In this document: piece by piece, positions 39,815 through 49,593 of the stretch
How the letters are laid out: each line of letters opens with the position of its first letter
Position numbering within the stretch: position 1 is the stretch's first letter
From: Pseudomonadales bacterium
GTDB lineage: Bacteria; Pseudomonadota; Gammaproteobacteria; Pseudomonadales; Azotimanducaceae
Direction: 5' to 3'
NCBI GenBank assembly: GCA_012103505.1
Contig: WLWP01000001.1
Location: 3,534,001-3,598,000, forward strand
Length of the DNA stretch: 64,000 bases
The notes under the pieces: model-generated
What the model saw: the letters and a program-made list of their open reading frames with translations, nothing else
Told to the model about the DNA's origin: nothing
Database searches by the model: none
Translations under genes and position numbers: made by a program

Positions 39815-41758
39815 TTACTTGTTTTCGTCATCCTTAACTTCTTCGAATTCCGCATCGACTGCATCGCCATCAACGGGCTCTGCGCCATCGGGACCACCAC
39901 CCATCTCTGCGCCCATGTCCGGTCCTCCGGCAGCAGCGGCTTCCGCTTCATACATTTTCTGCGCAAGCCCTGCTGAAGCTTGAGACAAGACCTGCATCTT
40001 GGCTTCGATGTCATCCTTGTCTTCGCCTTTAAGCGCCTCTTCAAGGTCTGAAGCTGCAGCTTCAATTGCAGTTTTCTCTTCGTCAGTAGCTGTATCACCA
40101 GCATCTACAACCGCTTTGCGCGCGCCATGGACGAGTCCATCAGCCTGGTTGCGAAGCGTAACCATCTCTTCGAATTTCTTATCTTCCTCAGAGTGCGCTT
40201 CAGCATCGCGAACCATTTGTTCAATTTCTTCGTCGCTTAAGCCTGAAGAAGCCTTAATGACAATCGATTGCTCCTTACCTGTCGCTTTGTCCTTCGCGGA
40301 AACATTTAGAATGCCGTTCGCATCCAAATCAAAGGCTACTTCTATCTGCGGCATACCGCGTGGCGCTGGTGGTATGTCTGCCAAATCAAAGCGTCCGAGC
40401 GACTTGTTTTGACCGGCTTGTTTACGCTCACCCTGCAACACGTGAATAGTCACAGCAGTTTGATTGTCATCCGCCGTCGAGAAGGTTTGTGTCTTCTTAG
40501 TTGGAATTGTCGTGTTCTTTTCGATCAAAGCACTCATCACCTGACCTAAAGTTTCTATCCCTAGGGAGAGGGGTGTCACATCTAATAGAAGTACGTCGGT
40601 GACATCGCCAGAAAGTACGGCCGCCTGTATCGCTGCACCCATAGCGACAGCTTCATCAGGATTCACATCCCGGCGCGCTTCCTTACCAAAGAAGCCTTTT
40701 ACCTTGTCTTGCACAAGTGGCATACGTGTTTGACCACCGACAAGAATCACGTCGTCGACATCATTCACGGTCAAGCTTGCATCGTCTAAAGCAGTCTGAA
40801 TCGGCGCAATAGTTCGTGCCACCAAATCCTCAACGAGAGACTCGAGTTTTGCCCGAGTAAGCTTCAGGACAAGGTGTTTTGGACCTGTTTGATCAGCCGT
40901 GATGTACGGCAAATTTATTTCGGTCTGTTGGCTGTTAGACAACTCGATCTTGGCTTTTTCTGCCGCTTCTTTAAGTCTCTGCAGAGCGAGAGGATCGTTG
41001 TGCAAATCGACACTGTTTTCTTTCTTAAACTCGTCCGCTAAGTAGTCAATGATTTTGAGATCAAAGTCTTCCCCACCTAAGAAAGTGTCACCATTCGTAG
41101 ACAAAACCTCGAACTGGTGCTCACCATCGACTTCTGCGATTTCGATTATCGAAACGTCAAATGTTCCGCCGCCAAGATCGTAGACCGCGACTTTAGTGTC
41201 ACCACGCTGCTTGTCTAAACCATAAGCTAGTGCTGCTGCGGTAGGTTCGTTGATGATCCGCTTAACTTCGAGCCCAGCAATTTTGCCTGCGTCCTTGGTC
41301 GCTTGTCTTTGCGAATCGTTAAAGTAGGCCGGGACCGTGATAACCGCTTCACTCACCTCTTCGCCCAAAAACTCTTCCGCTGTCTTCTTCATTTTCTTGA
41401 GAATTTCAGCAGAAACCTGAGGCGGTGCTAGCTTTTCACCTTTGACCTCGATCCAGGCATCACCGTTCGTGGCCTCAGCGATCGAATAAGGCACCATCTT
41501 GATGTCTTTTTGGACAACATCATCTTTGAACTTACGGCCAATCAGACGCTTAACAGCGAAAACGGTGTTGGTTGGATTCGTTACAGCTTGGCGCTTGGCA
41601 TTCTGACCAACCAGAATTTCACCATCTTCTGTGTAGGCAATGATCGACGGGGTGGTGCGATCGCCTTCGGAGTTCTCGACAACCCGTGGATCACCACCAT
41701 CCAATACGGCAACACACGAATTCGTCGTGCCGAGGTCTATACCAATGATCTTACCCAT
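39815..41758 (-). CDS. dnaK: Chaperone protein DnaK (Hsp70)
   Basis: A 647-residue Hsp70. [34 protein letters not shown] and [14 protein letters not shown] are the three family signatures of the ATPase domain. The substrate-binding domain contains [12 protein letters not shown], and the C-terminus ends with the acidic EEVKDDENK. It lies in the grpE-dnaK-dnaJ order. Confidence 0.98.
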   Translation of the reverse strand: MGKIIGIDLGTTNSCVAVLDGGDPRVVENSEGDRTTPSIIAYTEDGEILVGQNAKRQAVTNPTNTVFAVKRLIGRKFKDDVVQKDIKMVPYSIAEATNGDAWIEVKGEKLAPPQVSAEILKKMKKTAEEFLGEEVSEAVITVPAYFNDSQRQATKDAGKIAGLEVKRIINEPTAAALAYGLDKQRGDTKVAVYDLGGGTFDVSIIEIAEVDGEHQFEVLSTNGDTFLGGEDFDLKIIDYLADEFKKENSVDLHNDPLALQRLKEAAEKAKIELSNSQQTEINLPYITADQTGPKHLVLKLTRAKLESLVEDLVARTIAPIQTALDDASLTVNDVDDVILVGGQTRMPLVQDKVKGFFGKEARRDVNPDEAVAMGAAIQAAVLSGDVTDVLLLDVTPLSLGIETLGQVMSALIEKNTTIPTKKTQTFSTADDNQTAVTIHVLQGERKQAGQNKSLGRFDLADIPPAPRGMPQIEVAFDLDANGILNVSAKDKATGKEQSIVIKASSGLSDEEIEQMVRDAEAHSEEDKKFEEMVTLRNQADGLVHGARKAVVDAGDTATDEEKTAIEAAASDLEEALKGEDKDDIEAKMQVLSQASAGLAQKMYEAEAAAAGGPDMGAEMGGGPDGAEPVDGDAVDAEFEEVKDDENK

Positions 41759-41808
41759 GAAATTTCTCCGTTTGCCTGATTTGCAGGCTTTTGTTCTACA
41801 ACACCCTT

Positions 41809-41836
41809 TATTTGGCCAAACTGCCTACTTTCAAGG
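41809..41836 (-). promoter_or_regulatory. Candidate sigma-32 promoter for dnaK
   Basis: On the minus strand CTTGAAA (41836-41830) is followed after 13 bases by CCAAATAA (41816-41809). The -35 matches the sigma-32 consensus fully; the -10 matches in part. Confidence 0.45.
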
Positions 41837-41888
41837 TGTTCAAAGGTGTTTTCTTTCTGTTTTAGGCGAAAAAGAACTGCAAAACGCG

Positions 41889-42536
41889 TTAATCGCCCTT
41901 CACAACAATGACTTTTGCAGCTCTCACCAATCGGCCATTCAATACATAGCCTTTGGCCATCACATCCATAATCGAGTTTGGCTCAGCATCTGGGTTCGGT
42001 ACCATCGTCATCGCTTCGTGCAATTGCGGGTCGAACGGCTCGCCGAGTGGATCTATTTGGTCGACGCCCGATTTGCCCAAGGTGTCGACGAACAACTTCA
42101 AAGACAGAGCGACACCCTCAGATATCGACTCTGCGCCGTCGATGGAGTTTGCTGTTTCGACTGCTTTTTCCAAACTATCAATAACCGGGAATAGGTCATT
42201 GATCAGCTTTTCCGTAGCGAATTTGTGCGCATTTTCAACGTCGCGAGTCGCTCGACGTTTCACATTTTCGACTTCCGCCAAGCTGCGTAACACCTGATCT
42301 TTTAGCTGCGCGAGTTCTGCTGCCAATGTCTCTGCGTCAGCCTCAGCTTCTTCGCCATCGAGCTCTGCTTGCGACTCTTGATTGTCCACGGGATCTTCAG
42401 CTTTCTGTTCCGTTCCTTCTTGTTCCGCTCCTTCTTGCTCCGCTGCTTCTTGTTTCGCAGGAGGGCCTTCGTCCACGGACGCCTGTTTTTCCGGGTCTAA
42501 TTCGGAATCGCGCCCAGGATTTTGCTCTTGTGTCAT
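41889..42536 (-). CDS. grpE: Nucleotide exchange factor GrpE
   Basis: A 215-residue GrpE that releases ADP from DnaK. The N-terminal ~65 residues are acidic and repetitive (EQEGAEQEGTEQ). The long dimerising helix (ELAQLKDQVLRSLAEVENVK) and the beta domain ending GRLVRAAKVIVVKGD are typical. ATG 42536 follows a candidate heat-shock promoter. Confidence 0.96.
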   Translation of the reverse strand: MTQEQNPGRDSELDPEKQASVDEGPPAKQEAAEQEGAEQEGTEQKAEDPVDNQESQAELDGEEAEADAETLAAELAQLKDQVLRSLAEVENVKRRATRDVENAHKFATEKLINDLFPVIDSLEKAVETANSIDGAESISEGVALSLKLFVDTLGKSGVDQIDPLGEPFDPQLHEAMTMVPNPDAEPNSIMDVMAKGYVLNGRLVRAAKVIVVKGD

Positions 42537-42567
42537 CTGTTAACCCACACACATAAAGTCCGGCGAC

Positions 42568-42597
42568 TATATGAGGTTCAAAGGAACAAATTACAAG
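42568..42597 (-). promoter_or_regulatory. Candidate sigma-32 promoter for grpE
   Basis: On the minus strand CTTGTAA (42597-42591) and CCTCATATA (42576-42568) are separated by 14 bases, close to the sigma-32 consensus CTTGAAA / CCCCATnTA. It lies 32 bp upstream of grpE. No CIRCE element (TTAGCACTC-N9-GAGTGCTAA) is seen despite hrcA nearby. Confidence 0.55.
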
Positions 42598-42617
42598 GGG
42601 AAATTCGAAAAAAGATT

Positions 42618-43682
42618 TTAGCCGTTGCGCATCGCAGCACTCAACAGCCGCGCGGTGACGTCCACGACCGGGATCACATCCTTATAATCCATCCGTGTCG
42701 GTCCAATTACACCAAGGACACCGGCGATCTCACCACCCACTTCATAAGATGCGGTAACCAGGGACATATCTCCGAGTGGACCATACCCGGATTCCTCGCC
42801 GATGAAGAGCTGCACACCCGAGCTCTCTAGACAACGATCCAGTAAATGCAGCACTCTGCCTTTCCGTGAAACAGCATCAAACAGCACTTTGACCGTGTGT
42901 GTGTCATCACTGAAATCAAGCAAACGGCTCTCACCACGAACGACAAGCTCCTGCCCGTTTTCCTCATCCTCCGAATCACCAAAGACAGCACTCGCTACAT
43001 CAAGGGCGGACTGCATGAGCCCGTCCATCTCGTCTTTATCAGCCTGCATACTGGCAATGATCGAACGCCGAATTTCAAGCAGTGTGTGGCCGCCAAATTG
43101 TCGATTGATGAAATTGGAAGCTTGGGTGAGATCGATGTCAGAAAATTCTTTATCTGTGTGGATGACTCGATTTTGAACTTCACGATCGTTCAACACCAAA
43201 ATCACTAGAATACGTTCGGCATCCAGACGCACAAACTCTATGTGACGAAGGCTGATTTGGTTTCTCAATGGGGTAGTAATCAAACACGTCATTTGGGTGA
43301 TCTGGGACATGATGTCTGATGCGCTCGTGACAAGATCTGTCGGTGACAGGTCCGGATTGAGCTCCGCCTCTAATTCACGTACCCGCTCAGCGCCCCAAGG
43401 CTCATAACTCAACAATGAATCGACGAAAAATCGATAGCCTTGGTTGGTTGGGACTTTACCCGCAGATGTATGAGGGGACTTTACCAAGCCGACGGATTCT
43501 AAATCCCCCATTATGCTGCGTACGGTGGCGCTAGAAACACCCACCTGTGGCAGCGTTGCCAAAGCTTTGGAAGCAACAGGATTGCCGTCGGCGATATATT
43601 GTTCGACCAACAACTTAAACAGTTGTTGGGCGCGATCACCAACTTGGCTTTGCAAGTGCTTATTTATCGACTCGTTCGTCAT
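42618..43682 (-). CDS. hrcA: Heat-inducible transcription repressor HrcA
   Basis: A 354-residue HrcA. The N-terminal winged helix (QVGVSSATVRSIMGDLESVGLV) is followed by KSPHTSAGKVPTNQGYRFFVDSLL and the GAF-like domain with GPTRMDYKDVIPVVD near the end. ATG 43682 (MTNESINKHLQ) is the natural start; the frame extends upstream without need. HrcA normally binds CIRCE; none is present in this window, so its targets (for example groESL) are probably elsewhere. Confidence 0.94.
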   Translation of the reverse strand: MTNESINKHLQSQVGDRAQQLFKLLVEQYIADGNPVASKALATLPQVGVSSATVRSIMGDLESVGLVKSPHTSAGKVPTNQGYRFFVDSLLSYEPWGAERVRELEAELNPDLSPTDLVTSASDIMSQITQMTCLITTPLRNQISLRHIEFVRLDAERILVILVLNDREVQNRVIHTDKEFSDIDLTQASNFINRQFGGHTLLEIRRSIIASMQADKDEMDGLMQSALDVASAVFGDSEDEENGQELVVRGESRLLDFSDDTHTVKVLFDAVSRKGRVLHLLDRCLESSGVQLFIGEESGYGPLGDMSLVTASYEVGGEIAGVLGVIGPTRMDYKDVIPVVDVTARLLSAAMRNG

Positions 43683-43804
43683 TACCTGAGAATATAGCGC
43701 AAATTTCGGCGGCTCGTTGTGGTTAATGTATTTCGGCGATTCGCACATCTAGGATTAATATCCGATCTGGCCAAAGATCCACCAAAGTGCACAACTAGCT
43801 GTCC

Positions 43805-45451
43805 ATGCTTAAACAACTCACGCTCAAGAATTTCGTCTTAGTCGAGGCTCTCGACATCGACTTCAATGTTGGTTTTACGACCATCACGGGCGAGTCAGGT
43901 GCGGGTAAATCGATTTTACTTAGCGCCCTTGGCCTACTGTTGGGCGAACGGGCGAACACTGAAGCGATCCGACCCGGTGCCGCCAAAGCTGATGTTTCAG
44001 CGGAGTTCGATCTCTCCAAGCTCCCGGCTCTTCAAACCCAACTGGCAAGCGACGAACTCGAAGGCGATGAACCTACGCAGTGCCTCGTTCGGCGTGTTGT
44101 CTCAAACCAGGGTCGATCCCGAGCCTTCGTTAACGGGGTACCAGTGACGACCCAGTACCTGCGCCACATGGGACAGCAGCTGGTCGAGGTACATGGCCAG
44201 AATGAGCATCAAAGCCTGAGCAATAGGACCAACCAGCTGAGCATGCTCGACGACTTTGCAGGACTGGCCAACAAAGTAGACAAAGTCCGAAAGGGTTGGG
44301 TGCAATGGCAAAATGCACTGCAAAAAATCGCTGAGCTCGAGGCAGCCCTAAACTCAGCTGCAAATCGCAAAGACCTCTTAACTTATCAGCTCGACGAATT
44401 GCAGACGCTGGCATTGGCAGCCGGTGAGTTCGAGCGCGTCGATAAAGAGCACAAGCGGCTCGCGAATGCACAAACAACGCTCGAGTCTTTGTTTAGTGCA
44501 AGCCAGGCTTTGGAGGATGTTGACCCTCTAAGGCAGGCAAGTTCAGCGCTTGAAACGATCCAAGACGACCATGATGCACTTGTGTCCGCCAGGGCTAACC
44601 TCACGGATGCACTAAGTCTCATCGATGATGCGGTACACGACCTACGTCAATATCAAGAATTGGTAGTCATCGATCCAGAAGCGTTACGCGCGATGGAAGA
44701 TCGTTTAAACGCCGTCTTGGATCTAGCCAGAAAGCACAGGGTAGAAGCCTACGCTCTCCATCACCAGACGGATCTCCTACAAGAGGAGTTAGACGGGCTT
44801 GAAGCCGACGATTCAACGCTCTTGAGCCTAACTGCTGAACTAGACGAGTTGGAAGCAACGTATCGCAAAGCCGCCAAAACCCTATCGAATGCCCGCCGCA
44901 AAGCAGCGCCTAAGTTCGCCGCGATGGTCGGACACTACATGCAACTCCTCGGTATCGGTGACGGCGCATTCGCAATCGAATTTGAAGATGTCGAATGGGA
45001 ACTCGGGACAGAACGCGTAACCTACATGGTGACGACGAACCCAAACTTCCCCGCAGGCAGCCTCACACAAATCGCATCAGGTGGTGAGCAAACACGAATC
45101 GCGTTAGCTATCCAGATTGTCGCTGCGGAACACAGCGCACTGCCGTGCCTAATATTGGACGAAGCCGACGTCGGTGTTGGTGGCACCACAGCGGATACGG
45201 TCGGGCGAATCTTAAGAAACTTAGGGACGCACACTCAAGTCATCTGCATAACGCATGCCCCTCAAGTCGCAGCCCTCGGCAACAATCACTTCCGAGTCAC
45301 TAAACAAGACGAACATACGGACATCGAGAATCTGGATGATGCCCACCGAATAGACGAGTTAGCTCGAATGTTGGCGGGTTCAGGGATCACCGATCAAACT
45401 AGAGACTACGCCGCCTCTCTCTTGAAAGCTTCTACCGAAGAGCCCCACTAA
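43805..45451 (+). CDS. recN: DNA repair protein RecN
   Basis: A 548-residue SMC-like ATPase for double-strand break repair. Walker A is TITGESGAGKSILLSALGLL, followed by two long coiled-coil arms (about 160-360). The C-terminal head carries ASGGEQTRIALAIQI and CLILDEADVGVGG. It is divergent from hrcA and 80 bp ahead of bamE. In Pseudomonas fur lies between them; here it does not. Confidence 0.96.
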   Translation: MLKQLTLKNFVLVEALDIDFNVGFTTITGESGAGKSILLSALGLLLGERANTEAIRPGAAKADVSAEFDLSKLPALQTQLASDELEGDEPTQCLVRRVVSNQGRSRAFVNGVPVTTQYLRHMGQQLVEVHGQNEHQSLSNRTNQLSMLDDFAGLANKVDKVRKGWVQWQNALQKIAELEAALNSAANRKDLLTYQLDELQTLALAAGEFERVDKEHKRLANAQTTLESLFSASQALEDVDPLRQASSALETIQDDHDALVSARANLTDALSLIDDAVHDLRQYQELVVIDPEALRAMEDRLNAVLDLARKHRVEAYALHHQTDLLQEELDGLEADDSTLLSLTAELDELEATYRKAAKTLSNARRKAAPKFAAMVGHYMQLLGIGDGAFAIEFEDVEWELGTERVTYMVTTNPNFPAGSLTQIASGGEQTRIALAIQIVAAEHSALPCLILDEADVGVGGTTADTVGRILRNLGTHTQVICITHAPQVAALGNNHFRVTKQDEHTDIENLDDAHRIDELARMLAGSGITDQTRDYAASLLKASTEEPH

Positions 45452-45531
45452 TGAACGCTTTCAAAGATGGCAATCGAGCGCGCATTCGCTAATATGCCGC
45501 GTCAGCTTAAAGCCATCAAAAGGACGAAGAC

Positions 45532-45954
45532 TTGATCGGTTATCGACTTGCCAAATTTTGCCTCATTCTCGGTGTGAGCAGCATCGGTCTCAGCGCCTGC
45601 AGTTTTTCTTTACCGACATTCAAAATGCCGAGAGTGCACAAGATCAGTGTGCAGCAGGGTAACCTCATCACACAGGAAATGGTTGACCAACTGAAGCCGG
45701 GTATGACCCGCGGACAGGTGGCCTACATTATGGGAGAACCTATTTTCCGTAATACCTTCAACGAACAACGCTGGGACTACGTTTATACGATTAGCGTTCC
45801 GGGATATTTCGAGACGGACATGAAGATGAGTCTGTTTTTTGAAGATGACTCACTAGCCTATTTCACAGGGGATCTTGCACCCACTGATCCTACAGACGTA
45901 GATGAAGTCCCCGAAGATGTAGAAGAAGAAGAAGAGGAAGAGCCCACCACCTAA
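45532..45954 (+). CDS. bamE: Outer membrane assembly lipoprotein BamE
   Basis: A 140-residue lipoprotein of the BAM complex. The signal peptide ends with a lipobox (GLSAC), and the core has LKPGMTRGQVAYIMGEPIF and NEQRWDYVYT, typical of the SmpA/OmlA domain. The last ~25 residues are very acidic (EVPEDVEEEEEEEPTT). Start is TTG 45532 after AGGA. It overlaps the convergent rnfH by four bases. Confidence 0.93.
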   Translation: MIGYRLAKFCLILGVSSIGLSACSFSLPTFKMPRVHKISVQQGNLITQEMVDQLKPGMTRGQVAYIMGEPIFRNTFNEQRWDYVYTISVPGYFETDMKMSLFFEDDSLAYFTGDLAPTDPTDVDEVPEDVEEEEEEEPTT

Positions 45955-46256
45955 GATCTTGGTGTACTAATCTGCTGTTCGAGTGCTCGCCTACGCCGCG
46001 CTTCCTTGGCATCAATCTCCAGCGGTCGATAGATTTCGACTCGATCTCCATCACTGAGAACTACTGACCGGTCTTGTACCGTGCCATAAACGCCTACAGT
46101 GTGGGTTGATAAATCGAGCTCAGGCAAATGGCTTTGCGCCGCCGCAAGCGCATTCTCAATTGTGTCACCAGCGGCTAGCTCGAGCATCACGACCTTTTGC
46201 TCGGCTGGTGTGGCGTAAACAACACTCACACCGATTGTAGTTTGATCCTCACGCAT
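45951..46256 (-). CDS. rnfH: RnfH family ubiquitin-fold protein
   Basis: A 101-residue RnfH/UPF0125 protein of the beta-grasp fold. The motifs SVVYATPAEQKVVMLELAAG, VGVYGTVQDRSVVLSDGDRVEIYRPL and DAKEARRRRA are typical. ATG 46256 overlaps the ratA stop (TGATG), so they are coupled. The exact role is unclear; RnfH-RatA pairs resemble an ancient paired module. Confidence 0.92.
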   Translation of the reverse strand: MREDQTTIGVSVVYATPAEQKVVMLELAAGDTIENALAAAQSHLPELDLSTHTVGVYGTVQDRSVVLSDGDRVEIYRPLEIDAKEARRRRALEQQISTPRS

Positions 46257-46693
46257 CAATGAGTCTCGTCGGATGCGGCTTCCTCAATACGGTGAGAAAA
46301 CGCATCGACCATCTTGTTAGTGAGGGGGCGGACCAGGCCGCCAAGCATCAAATCTAGACCACCCGCCAGTTCATAATCGATTTCAATCTCTACTCTACAG
46401 CCGAGGTCACCGATGGCTTTGAACGACCACGCGCCAACTAGTCTTTTAAATGGCCCTTCTTTCAGGACCATCTTTATCGATTTACTCTCATTCGTATTCG
46501 TTGTCACAAACGCATGAGTCATTCCGGACCCCTGCACCGTGACCTTGGCTTCTACTACGTCTTCTTCGCACTTTCGAATTTCAACTGTGTGACAACCTGG
46601 CAAGAACTCGGGATAACGTTCAACATCTGCAACAACTTTGTACGCAACTTCCAGTGGTGCTTCGAGTAGCGCCGATTTTTTGACCTTTGTCAC
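46256..46693 (-). CDS. ratA: RatA-type START-domain protein (ubiquinone-binding / ribosome association)
   Basis: A 145-residue protein of the polyketide-cyclase/START fold, orthologous to Coq10-like RatA. APLEVAYKVVADVERYPEFLPGC is the family signature, and KLIGAWSFKAIG-like beta strands follow (LVGAWSFKAIGDLGC). GTG 46693 overlaps the stop of the transporter gene by four bases (GTGA); a longer frame upstream is not conserved-looking. It may bind quinone or inhibit ribosome association; both are reported for the family. Confidence 0.88.
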   Translation of the reverse strand: MTKVKKSALLEAPLEVAYKVVADVERYPEFLPGCHTVEIRKCEEDVVEAKVTVQGSGMTHAFVTTNTNESKSIKMVLKEGPFKRLVGAWSFKAIGDLGCRVEIEIDYELAGGLDLMLGGLVRPLTNKMVDAFSHRIEEAASDETH

Positions 46694-48069
46694 CCCGCGT
46701 TCGTAAACAATGGCATGACTGTATAAACAAAAATCACAAGCACGCACACGGGCGCGACAAGCCCGCCTAGGAGTTTCCAAAGCACACCGAGAAATCCACC
46801 CCTAATACCCAGTTGCTCACCAACTGTGGTCTGCGGCAATACCCAAACCGAAAAAACAGCGATTAACATTCCGCCCAACGGCAGCATGATGTTCTGTGAA
46901 ACATAGTCCACAAAATCAAACACTGTCATTTGCCCTATGATGTATCCCGTGGACCAAATGTTGAAGGAAAAGACAGTCCCCAAGCCAAGAATCCAACACA
47001 TCACACCGAGACTAATCGCAACCCTTTTGCGTTTCGCGTTGTACTCTTCAACGAGATAGGAGAGTGCTGGCTCGGTCAGGGATATCGCGGATGTGAACGC
47101 CGCGAAACTCACTAAGACAAAAAATATCGTGCCAAATATCTCGCCCATGGGGAGCTGACCAAACGCCAGCGGGATTGTGACAAACATCAATCCTGGACCC
47201 TGTCCCGCCTCGAGCCCATTGGCGAAAACAATCGGAAAGATAACCATTCCGGCAGCCACCGCCACAAACGTGTCCAACAAAGCGATTATCATCACGGTCT
47301 TACCGATGCTGACGTTCTCCGGCACATAGGACCCGTACGCCATCATCGCGCCCATGCCCAGACTCAGGGTAAAAAATGCCTGGCCCATGGCGACAAGCCA
47401 CGTTTCTCCTGACACCGCTTCAAAGCGTGTGTCGAACATGAATTCCAACCCCTGCGCAAAACCAGCAGATGTGAATGAATAGCCTAGAAGAACCAGCAGC
47501 AGAATGAACAACAGAGGCATGAACCAACGAATAGCAAATTCAAGTCCTTGGCTCACGCCGCGACCAACGATCCAAATCGTCAACACCATAAACAGCGTAT
47601 GCCAGAAAATGAGCTGTAGGGGACTTGCCAAGAATTCGTTGTAGGTTAGTGCGGCGCCGTCGGCACTGATCTCAGTAAAAGTGCCTTGTGCAGTCAGCAA
47701 AATGTAGTTCAACGCCCAGCCCGCAATTACTGCGTAATACGAGAGGATCATAAAACCCGCGACAACACCCATCCATCCGATAAAGACCCATTTGCGGCTC
47801 GCTCCGGCCAAATCGGTGAGCTTACGCATCGCATGTATTGGACTCGATCGTGCTGTACGGCCCAACATGACCTCAGAGATCATGATCGGGATCCCAACGA
47901 GACCGACACAAACCAAATAGATTAGGACAAACGCACCACCACCGTTTTCACCAGCGATGTAGGGGAATTTCCAAATATTGCCGAGGCCGACAGCTGAGCC
48001 CGCTGCGGCGAGTACAAATACCCAGCGGTTTGACCACATACCGCGACCAGAATCTGAACCCAGTGCCAT
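46690..48069 (-). CDS. Neurotransmitter:sodium symporter (SNF) family transporter
   Basis: A 459-residue secondary transporter of the LeuT/SNF fold with about 11-12 transmembrane helices. Helix 1 has the hallmark VLAAAGSAVGLGNIWKFPYIAG, with the unwound sodium- and substrate-binding region, followed by NGGGAFVLIYLV. Helix 6 region FFTLSLGMGAMMAYGSYVP is typical of bacterial members. It probably imports an amino acid with sodium. Its stop overlaps ratA. Confidence 0.92.
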   Translation of the reverse strand: MALGSDSGRGMWSNRWVFVLAAAGSAVGLGNIWKFPYIAGENGGGAFVLIYLVCVGLVGIPIMISEVMLGRTARSSPIHAMRKLTDLAGASRKWVFIGWMGVVAGFMILSYYAVIAGWALNYILLTAQGTFTEISADGAALTYNEFLASPLQLIFWHTLFMVLTIWIVGRGVSQGLEFAIRWFMPLLFILLLVLLGYSFTSAGFAQGLEFMFDTRFEAVSGETWLVAMGQAFFTLSLGMGAMMAYGSYVPENVSIGKTVMIIALLDTFVAVAAGMVIFPIVFANGLEAGQGPGLMFVTIPLAFGQLPMGEIFGTIFFVLVSFAAFTSAISLTEPALSYLVEEYNAKRKRVAISLGVMCWILGLGTVFSFNIWSTGYIIGQMTVFDFVDYVSQNIMLPLGGMLIAVFSVWVLPQTTVGEQLGIRGGFLGVLWKLLGGLVAPVCVLVIFVYTVMPLFTNAG

Positions 48070-48195
48070 GGCGAATCCATCAGTGGAATTGGGCCAGCAT
48101 TCTACCGAAGAGATCGCTCGCTACGCTACGAGTTTGCGGTGTTATACTTCGCTCCCCGCTCTGAATCACTAACCCCAAATAGCCCCAGATAAGCG

Positions 48196-48690
48196 ATGAG
48201 CAGTAAAGCCAACGGCAGGAAAAAATCACAAGCGAACGCAGGCACGATTGCGCAAAACAAACGTGCTCGCCACGACTATCTGCTCGAACAAAAATTTGAA
48301 GCGGGAATTGCTTTACAGGGTTGGGAAGTAAAAGCTATTCGAGACGGGCGCGTACAATTGACAGAAAGCTTCGTCAATCTCCATCAGGGTGAAGCCTATC
48401 TCGCGAGCGCAAACATAACCCCTCTACTCGCGGCCAGCAGCCACGTTGTACCAGAACCGCAACGCCTAAGAAAATTACTTCTCCATGCGCGAGAACTTGC
48501 GCAGATTTTTGTCGCTACCCAACAACGCGGCTATACCTGTATCCCAACCGCAATGTATTGGAAAGGCAACCACATCAAAGTCGAGGTCGCACTAGGCAAA
48601 GGCAAGAAACAACACGACAAGCGTGCCTCTACCAAAGATAAGGATTGGCAGAGAGACAAAGAACGTTTGATGAAAGCAACACACCGCTAG
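48196..48690 (+). CDS. smpB: SsrA-binding protein SmpB
   Basis: A 164-residue SmpB, partner of tmRNA in trans-translation. [37 protein letters not shown] and the C-terminal [26 protein letters not shown] tail are all typical. The ssrA gene lies about 2.4 kb away on the same strand. Confidence 0.97.
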   Translation: MSSKANGRKKSQANAGTIAQNKRARHDYLLEQKFEAGIALQGWEVKAIRDGRVQLTESFVNLHQGEAYLASANITPLLAASSHVVPEPQRLRKLLLHARELAQIFVATQQRGYTCIPTAMYWKGNHIKVEVALGKGKKQHDKRASTKDKDWQRDKERLMKATHR

Positions 48691-48711
48691 ATCGGGTATT
48701 ACCCTGTCCTA

Positions 48712-49203
48712 CTAGCCCTTGTTGCTGGCATGCGTCCGCCGCCAAGCGACCATTTCTATCGCTGCCGCAGCCGCTTCGATGCCTTTATTGAATTCATCAT
48801 CAGCTGCGCGTTCTGCAGCCTCTTTGATATCGAATACCGGAAGTACCTCGACAACTACTGGCCGACGAAAGTCTTCCATCACTTTGCCGAGCCCACGCAT
48901 GCATTCGTAACTGATCATTTCAAAGTGCAGCGTGGCGCCTTTGACAATGACACCAAAACAGATGATTGCATCTATCTGCCCGTCATGGTCTTCACTCAAT
49001 AGATCTCGAGCCGCCAGCGGCAGCTCGAGCGAACCAGGTAGAGTGTGTTGGTCGATATGTTTGTAACCATATTGGCTGAGCACGGTGGCACAAGCCTCGG
49101 CCATGTTTTCAACATACTCTGGGTACCACTTAGACTTAAGGATCGCGATTCGGCCGGGTTGCTCAATCGGGGGGAGGTCGGAAAGATCGACCTTGGTTTT
49201 CAT
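48712..49203 (-). CDS. ribH: 6,7-dimethyl-8-ribityllumazine synthase
   Basis: A 163-residue lumazine synthase for riboflavin formation. LPGSLELPLAARDL corresponds to the substrate loop, CFGVIVKGATLHFEMIS carries the catalytic histidine, and the C-terminus DEFNKGIEAAAAAIEMV to the NKG motif. It stands apart from other rib genes, next to smpB; such detached ribH copies occur in other bacteria, some as second copies. Confidence 0.9.
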   Translation of the reverse strand: MKTKVDLSDLPPIEQPGRIAILKSKWYPEYVENMAEACATVLSQYGYKHIDQHTLPGSLELPLAARDLLSEDHDGQIDAIICFGVIVKGATLHFEMISYECMRGLGKVMEDFRRPVVVEVLPVFDIKEAAERAADDEFNKGIEAAAAAIEMVAWRRTHASNKG

Positions 49204-49210
49204 CTACTGC

Positions 49211-49455
49211 CTACCCGGTCTCTTTGAGGGAGGAGTTTTCTGTGAGATGCCAGTCACCGGTCTCAGGATTACACTCAAGCGCCGCTTCTCGCTCTAGACG
49301 ATAAACTCAGCTCGCACCTCCCACGTTCCCATGGGCATCCCCCGGGCTCGCAACACGCTATTCACATCACCTGGCCGAATTGACGATTTGCCCTCGGCAA
49401 ACAGTTCCTGGATGACGTCGTAAACTGTGCGCGTTCTTCTCTTCTCGAAGCTCAA
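49211..49455 (-). pseudogene. Small conserved-looking gene before ribH, single-base frameshift
   Basis: From TTG 49455 (behind GGAG, six-base spacing) the frame reads LSFEKRRTRTVYDVIQELFA, then SSIRPGDVNSVLRARGMPMG and WEVRAEFIV, then a TAG at 49296-49294. One base off, the sequence continues smoothly as EREAALECNPETGDWHLTEN to a stop at 49213-49211, eight bases before ribH. The joined product is about 81 residues and looks like a DNA- or RNA-binding winged-helix-like small protein of gammaproteobacteria; I cannot name the family. One deleted base near 49296 explains the break. The rest of the gap to 49593 holds no gene. Confidence 0.65.
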
Positions 49456-49593
49456 TCTGTTCTCCGCCCATGCCTATTAGCACCGGTCCGCAAAAACCCA
49501 TGCAAACGATTCTAAAATGATTGTTTGACTAGTCTTGTCCCAAGCATCCATCGCACGACTCACTCGAGGCGCGCGTATTTTACCAGAAAGTTA

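Noticed and set aside
43683..43804. CIRCE operator in the hrcA-recN gap
   Set aside because: No TTAGCACTC / GAGTGCTAA inverted pair is present in this gap or before grpE.
45452..45531. Loss of fur between recN and bamE
   Set aside because: fur is there in Pseudomonas, but E. coli also has recN next to bamE without fur, so absence is not informative.
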